Assembly: GCA_905215795.1 (NCBI GenBank)
Contig: CAJMRV010000089.1
Location: 1-6,991 of the forward strand
From: an uncultured bacterium
GTDB lineage: Bacteria > Pseudomonadota > Gammaproteobacteria > Burkholderiales > Burkholderiaceae_F
Length of the DNA: 6,991 bases
Reading direction: 5' to 3'
The notes under the pieces were generated by a model that did not search any database, was not told where the DNA came from, and saw nothing but the letters and a program-made list of their open reading frames with translations. Positions 3,977-6,991 of the stretch are shown in pieces (position 1 is the stretch's first letter; each line of letters starts with the position of its first letter). Both the position numbers and the translations under genes were made by a program.

Positions 3977-6874
3977 ATGCGCATTAAGACAGGATGGCTT
4001 GGGTTCGTCTTCTCGGGACTGCTGCTTGCCGCGGGCCTCGCCTGCGCCCAGGAGTTCTCCTGGTACGACGGCTCATGGCCCCAGGAAAAGAGCGCCGTGA
4101 AGCCCGCCCCGGAGGTGGTCTACGGTCGACTCGCCAACGGCTTCCGCTGGGCCTACATCCCGAGCACCAATCCCCGCGACCGCTTGAGCGTCTATCTCGA
4201 CGTGCAGGCCGGCTCCCTCATGGAGACGCCTGAACAGTACGGCCTCGCGCACTACCTCGAACACATGGCCTTCAACGGCTCCACGCACTATCCGCCCGAC
4301 TCGCTGATCCCCTGGTTCCAATCCCAGGGCATGAGCTTCGGGGGCGACACGAACGCGCACACGTCCTTGAACGAGACGGTCTACAAACTCAACCTCGTCG
4401 ACGCAAAGCCCGAGACCCTGAAGAACGGGCTCTCTATCCTGCGCGACTTCGCCGACCACATGACGCTCACCAAGCACGAGGTCGACGAGGAGCGCGGCAT
4501 CATCCTCGCCGAGAAGAAGGTCCGCGACAACGTCTACGTCAAGCAGTACTTCAACATCCGCTCGTTCCTTTATCCGGACAATCACCTTGGTGAATCCGTG
4601 ATCGGACACGAGAAGACGATCAAGGGCGCCACGCCCGAGATCCTGCGCGACTACTACAGGAAGTGGTACCGTCCCGAGCGGATGGTGCTCGTCGTTTCCG
4701 GCCAGATCGATCCCAAGCGCCTTGAAAAGGCCGTCGAGGAAGCCTTCGGCTCCATGAAGGGCGAGGGCCCGCTCCCTTATGTCGAGAGCTTCGGCAAGGA
4801 AGGCGAGCCGGGCCTCGAGGGCCTCACGCAGGTCAATCCCTCCGACACCGTCACGATCTCCTACATCCAGCGCTTCCCGACGCGCCATGTGCCGATGACC
4901 GACAAGTCGATCCACGCGGACTTCGTCGACGAGGCCGTCATGCGCCTCTTCGACCGCCGTCTTGAGGCGAGGCTGCAGCTTGATCCGACCCTCTGGAAGG
5001 AGGCCGGGTTCGTCACGGACGCCCGTGGCGGCCTTTCGCCCACGAGCGAGTTCACGATCGTCACCGACAAGGCCCGCTTCAGGACGTCGCTCGCGATGAT
5101 GAAGTCGGTCCTGCGCACGATCAAGCAACGCGGCTTCACGAAGACCGAGCTTGACGCCGTGCTCGCCAACATGGAGCACGCCTATGAGGACGCCGTCTAC
5201 GAGGGCGAACGCCTCACGAGCCGCGAGAAGATCTCCGCCTTCATCGACGCGACGAACGCGGGCGAGGTGTACCTCTCGCCCGAGCAGATGCTCGAACGCT
5301 TCCGCATGTTCAAGAAGACCGTCACGCTTGACGAGGTGAACGCGGCGCTCCGCTTCTCGCTTTCGAGCCCCGTTGAACGCATCACCTACATCGGTCCCGA
5401 ACCCCTCACCAACAACGCCTTCGTGAAGCTCTGGAGGAAGACCCCCGGGGTGCTCCTCGAGGTGCAGAGCGCAGGCAAGGTGAAGTTCCCCTACCTTGAA
5501 AAGCCCGCCGCCGTCTCGACCCCGGTCGTGAAGAGCCAGGCCGTCGAAACGCCCTGGGGCGTGAAGACGATCTCGAGGATGCGGCTTGCGAACGGCGTCG
5601 ACGTCGTGATGATGCCCGTCCCCGAGGACCGCGACCACATCGAGGCGAGCCTCTTCTTCGGCGACGGCATCTCCGGTCTCATCGACCGCCAGGCCCCGCT
5701 CGCGAAGACCGCCTACGGCGTGCTCGCCTCGGGCGGCCTCGGCCACCTCACGCCGCAGCAGACCTACGACACGTTCACCTCGAAGGGGATCCGCATCGCC
5801 GAGCTCCTCGGCGAAAACTACGCCGAACTCTCGGGGAGCGCCTCCGTCAAGCAGGCCTCCGAACTCTTCGAGGCGATGAGGACCGCGTTCCTCGACCCGG
5901 TGCTCACGGAGAACGCCAGGCAGCGCTTCCTTGAAAAGGTGAAGCTCGCCGAAGCGGTCCGCGAGGACACCGTCGGGTCGGTCGTAGCCAATTACCGCAA
6001 CGCCTTCTTCTCGGGCCTGCGCGGCCGCTCGATGCCGCTCACCGTCGCGGAGGCGGGCTCCTACAAGCTCGACGAGATGAAGAGCTACATCGCCTCCACC
6101 CGCATCATGGGCGGCAAGCTCCTCGTCGTCACCGGGGACATCGACCCCGTGGCGCTCGCCAAGCACCTCTCGGACGTCTTTTCGACGCTGCCGCGCTCAC
6201 GCACGTCGGCGATCCTCCTCGGGCTCCCGCCCGCGTTCCCGAAGGCCTCCGCGGAGCACTTCGTCAAGCGCGACCGTCTTGGGAAGGCCTCCGTCACGAT
6301 GGGCTGGCACCTCGACGCGAAGGGTCCGAAGGCCACCGAAGAACGCTTCATGGGCGACGTCCTCGCGATGGTCGTCTCCGAGCGCCTGAGGAAGGTCGTG
6401 CGCGAGGAAAAGCAGCTCGCCTATTCGCCGCGCGCCCGCTACTTCTCGACGCCCCTTGACGAAGGGCACGGCGTCCTCGAGGCGATCGTCGACACCGACG
6501 CCGACAAGCGCCACGAAGTCGTGCAGCTCGTCAACTCGATCGCCCGCGACCTCGCGGCCCATCCGGTGCCGCAGGAAGAGCTCGATCGACTCCTGAAGAC
6601 GAAGGCCTCCGCATGGAAAACCTCCGGCACGAGCCCGCGTCCGTGGCACAACGAACTCGTTTCCGACCTCCTTCTGAAGAGGGCGCCCCTGAAGGCCTAC
6701 TCCGAGGAAGGCGAGAGGATCGCCCGCGTCACGCCCGAAGCGCTCCAGCACTTCGCACGCCGCGTCTTCGACGAGCCCAGCGTGGACTTCGTCGTCTACG
6801 GGGGCGAGGGCGAGGCGAGGCCCGAGCGCGGCAACTGGATCGACCGCCACACGCCGTCCCTCAAGTTGAAGTAG
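3977..6874 (+). CDS. Periplasmic M16 family zinc metallopeptidase, PqqL/insulinase-like
   Basis: A 965-residue secreted zinc peptidase of the pitrilysin/insulinase clan, expected to cut peptides or small unfolded proteins in the periplasm. Residues 1-24 form a signal peptide, cleaved after ACA before QEFSW. C23 lies near the cleavage site but lacks a proper lipobox. The inverted zinc motif HxxEH is H92-Y-L-E95-H96 (HYLEHMAFNGS), and the distal ligand region E172-x6-E179 (EERGIILAE) follows about 76 residues later. NAHTSLNETVYKLNL (126-140) is typical of the PqqL branch. The order is active N-domain (about 50-200), M16C-like domain (about 215-400), second M16-like half without HxxEH (about 530-680) and its partner domain (about 690-880). 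The second half carries the substrate-binding segment EEKQLAYSPRARY (810-822). The two-half architecture matches PqqL-type enzymes (E. coli PqqL is about 930 residues). The start at 3977 has AAGGA ten bases upstream and begins the signal peptide; the frame back to 3821 adds no plausible domain. It appears monocistronic. The substrate is unknown, and a role in PQQ synthesis is not implied. Confidence 0.93.
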   Translation: MRIKTGWLGFVFSGLLLAAGLACAQEFSWYDGSWPQEKSAVKPAPEVVYGRLANGFRWAYIPSTNPRDRLSVYLDVQAGSLMETPEQYGLAHYLEHMAFNGSTHYPPDSLIPWFQSQGMSFGGDTNAHTSLNETVYKLNLVDAKPETLKNGLSILRDFADHMTLTKHEVDEERGIILAEKKVRDNVYVKQYFNIRSFLYPDNHLGESVIGHEKTIKGATPEILRDYYRKWYRPERMVLVVSGQIDPKRLEKAVEEAFGSMKGEGPLPYVESFGKEGEPGLEGLTQVNPSDTVTISYIQRFPTRHVPMTDKSIHADFVDEAVMRLFDRRLEARLQLDPTLWKEAGFVTDARGGLSPTSEFTIVTDKARFRTSLAMMKSVLRTIKQRGFTKTELDAVLANMEHAYEDAVYEGERLTSREKISAFIDATNAGEVYLSPEQMLERFRMFKKTVTLDEVNAALRFSLSSPVERITYIGPEPLTNNAFVKLWRKTPGVLLEVQSAGKVKFPYLEKPAAVSTPVVKSQAVETPWGVKTISRMRLANGVDVVMMPVPEDRDHIEASLFFGDGISGLIDRQAPLAKTAYGVLASGGLGHLTPQQTYDTFTSKGIRIAELLGENYAELSGSASVKQASELFEAMRTAFLDPVLTENARQRFLEKVKLAEAVREDTVGSVVANYRNAFFSGLRGRSMPLTVAEAGSYKLDEMKSYIASTRIMGGKLLVVTGDIDPVALAKHLSDVFSTLPRSRTSAILLGLPPAFPKASAEHFVKRDRLGKASVTMGWHLDAKGPKATEERFMGDVLAMVVSERLRKVVREEKQLAYSPRARYFSTPLDEGHGVLEAIVDTDADKRHEVVQLVNSIARDLAAHPVPQEELDRLLKTKASAWKTSGTSPRPWHNELVSDLLLKRAPLKAYSEEGERIARVTPEALQHFARRVFDEPSVDFVVYGGEGEARPERGNWIDRHTPSLKLK

Positions 6875-6882
6875 GCACTCGC

Positions 6883-6906
6883 GCCGGCCATGACGACCAT
6901 GCCGGC
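6883..6906 (+). other. Hairpin between peptidase stop codon and terminator
   Basis: GCCGG-C-CATG (6883-6892) pairs with CATG-CCGGC (6898-6906), nine base pairs with one bulged C and the loop ACGAC. It begins nine bases after the stop codon and precedes the terminator, the same two-hairpin arrangement seen after porin 2. Confidence 0.5.
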
Positions 6907-6918
6907 CGAATGAACAAG

Positions 6919-6962
6919 AACCTCCGCTTTTCCGGAAGCTCATTCCGGGGCGGAGGTTTTTT
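6919..6962 (+). terminator. Rho-independent terminator of the M16 peptidase gene
   Basis: AACCTCCGC (6919-6927) and GCGGAGGTT (6950-6958) form a 9-bp outer stem. An inner stem, CCGGAA/TTCCGG (6932-6937 and 6943-6948), is closed by GCTCA. T residues run from 6957 to 6962. From here to the end of the window nothing gene-like is visible. Confidence 0.9.
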
Positions 6963-6991
6963 CATGCTTTTTTCTGAAATGAAAAGGGCGG

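Noticed and set aside
4040..4051. Lipoprotein signal in the peptidase around C23
   Set aside because: The residues before the Cys are G-L-A, not a canonical lipobox with Leu at -3, and cleavage after ACA by signal peptidase I fits better.
4073..6166. 697-codon minus-strand open frame antisense to the M16 peptidase
   Set aside because: The frame follows the GC-rich third positions of the sense gene and gives a Glu/Arg/Gly/Val-rich product without motifs. The sense frame has an intact catalytic site and a signal peptide.

Overview
The window looks like chromosomal DNA from a Gram-negative betaproteobacterium. The best guess is the Sutterellaceae (Sutterella, Parasutterella or relatives, order Burkholderiales). 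This is inferred from the style of two 16-stranded-type porins (Ala-rich signal peptide, NVTLYGAMD-type first strand, C-terminal Phe), the GC-rich coding sequence and short rho-independent terminators; no marker gene is present.

Layout: positions 1-203 hold the promoter and leader of a first porin gene (204-1322, +), which ends in a strong terminator (1383-1414). A 543-base gene-free stretch (1323-1865) follows. It holds candidate promoters, several inverted repeats and an imperfect 30-bp direct repeat, and leads into a second, paralogous porin (1866-3044, +). The second porin has the codon use of a very highly expressed gene. Its 3' region carries a GNRA-type hairpin and then a perfect 12-bp terminator (3094-3130). 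A small unrecognised membrane protein is encoded convergently on the minus strand (3302-3637), with its own minus-strand terminator at 3224-3260. A 339-base divergent promoter region (3638-3976) separates it from a large periplasmic M16-family zinc peptidase of the PqqL type (3977-6874, +). That gene ends in a double hairpin and terminator (6883-6962).

Each gene appears to be its own transcription unit, because terminators or promoter regions lie between all of them. The two porins would provide outer-membrane diffusion pores, with the second probably the dominant one. The M16 enzyme would degrade peptides in the periplasm. No operon or defence system links the genes, and no mobile element, tRNA, rRNA or CRISPR was seen. 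The parts that known gene families explain least are the structured leader of porin 2, the 3' untranslated region of porin 2, and the orphan four-cysteine membrane protein.
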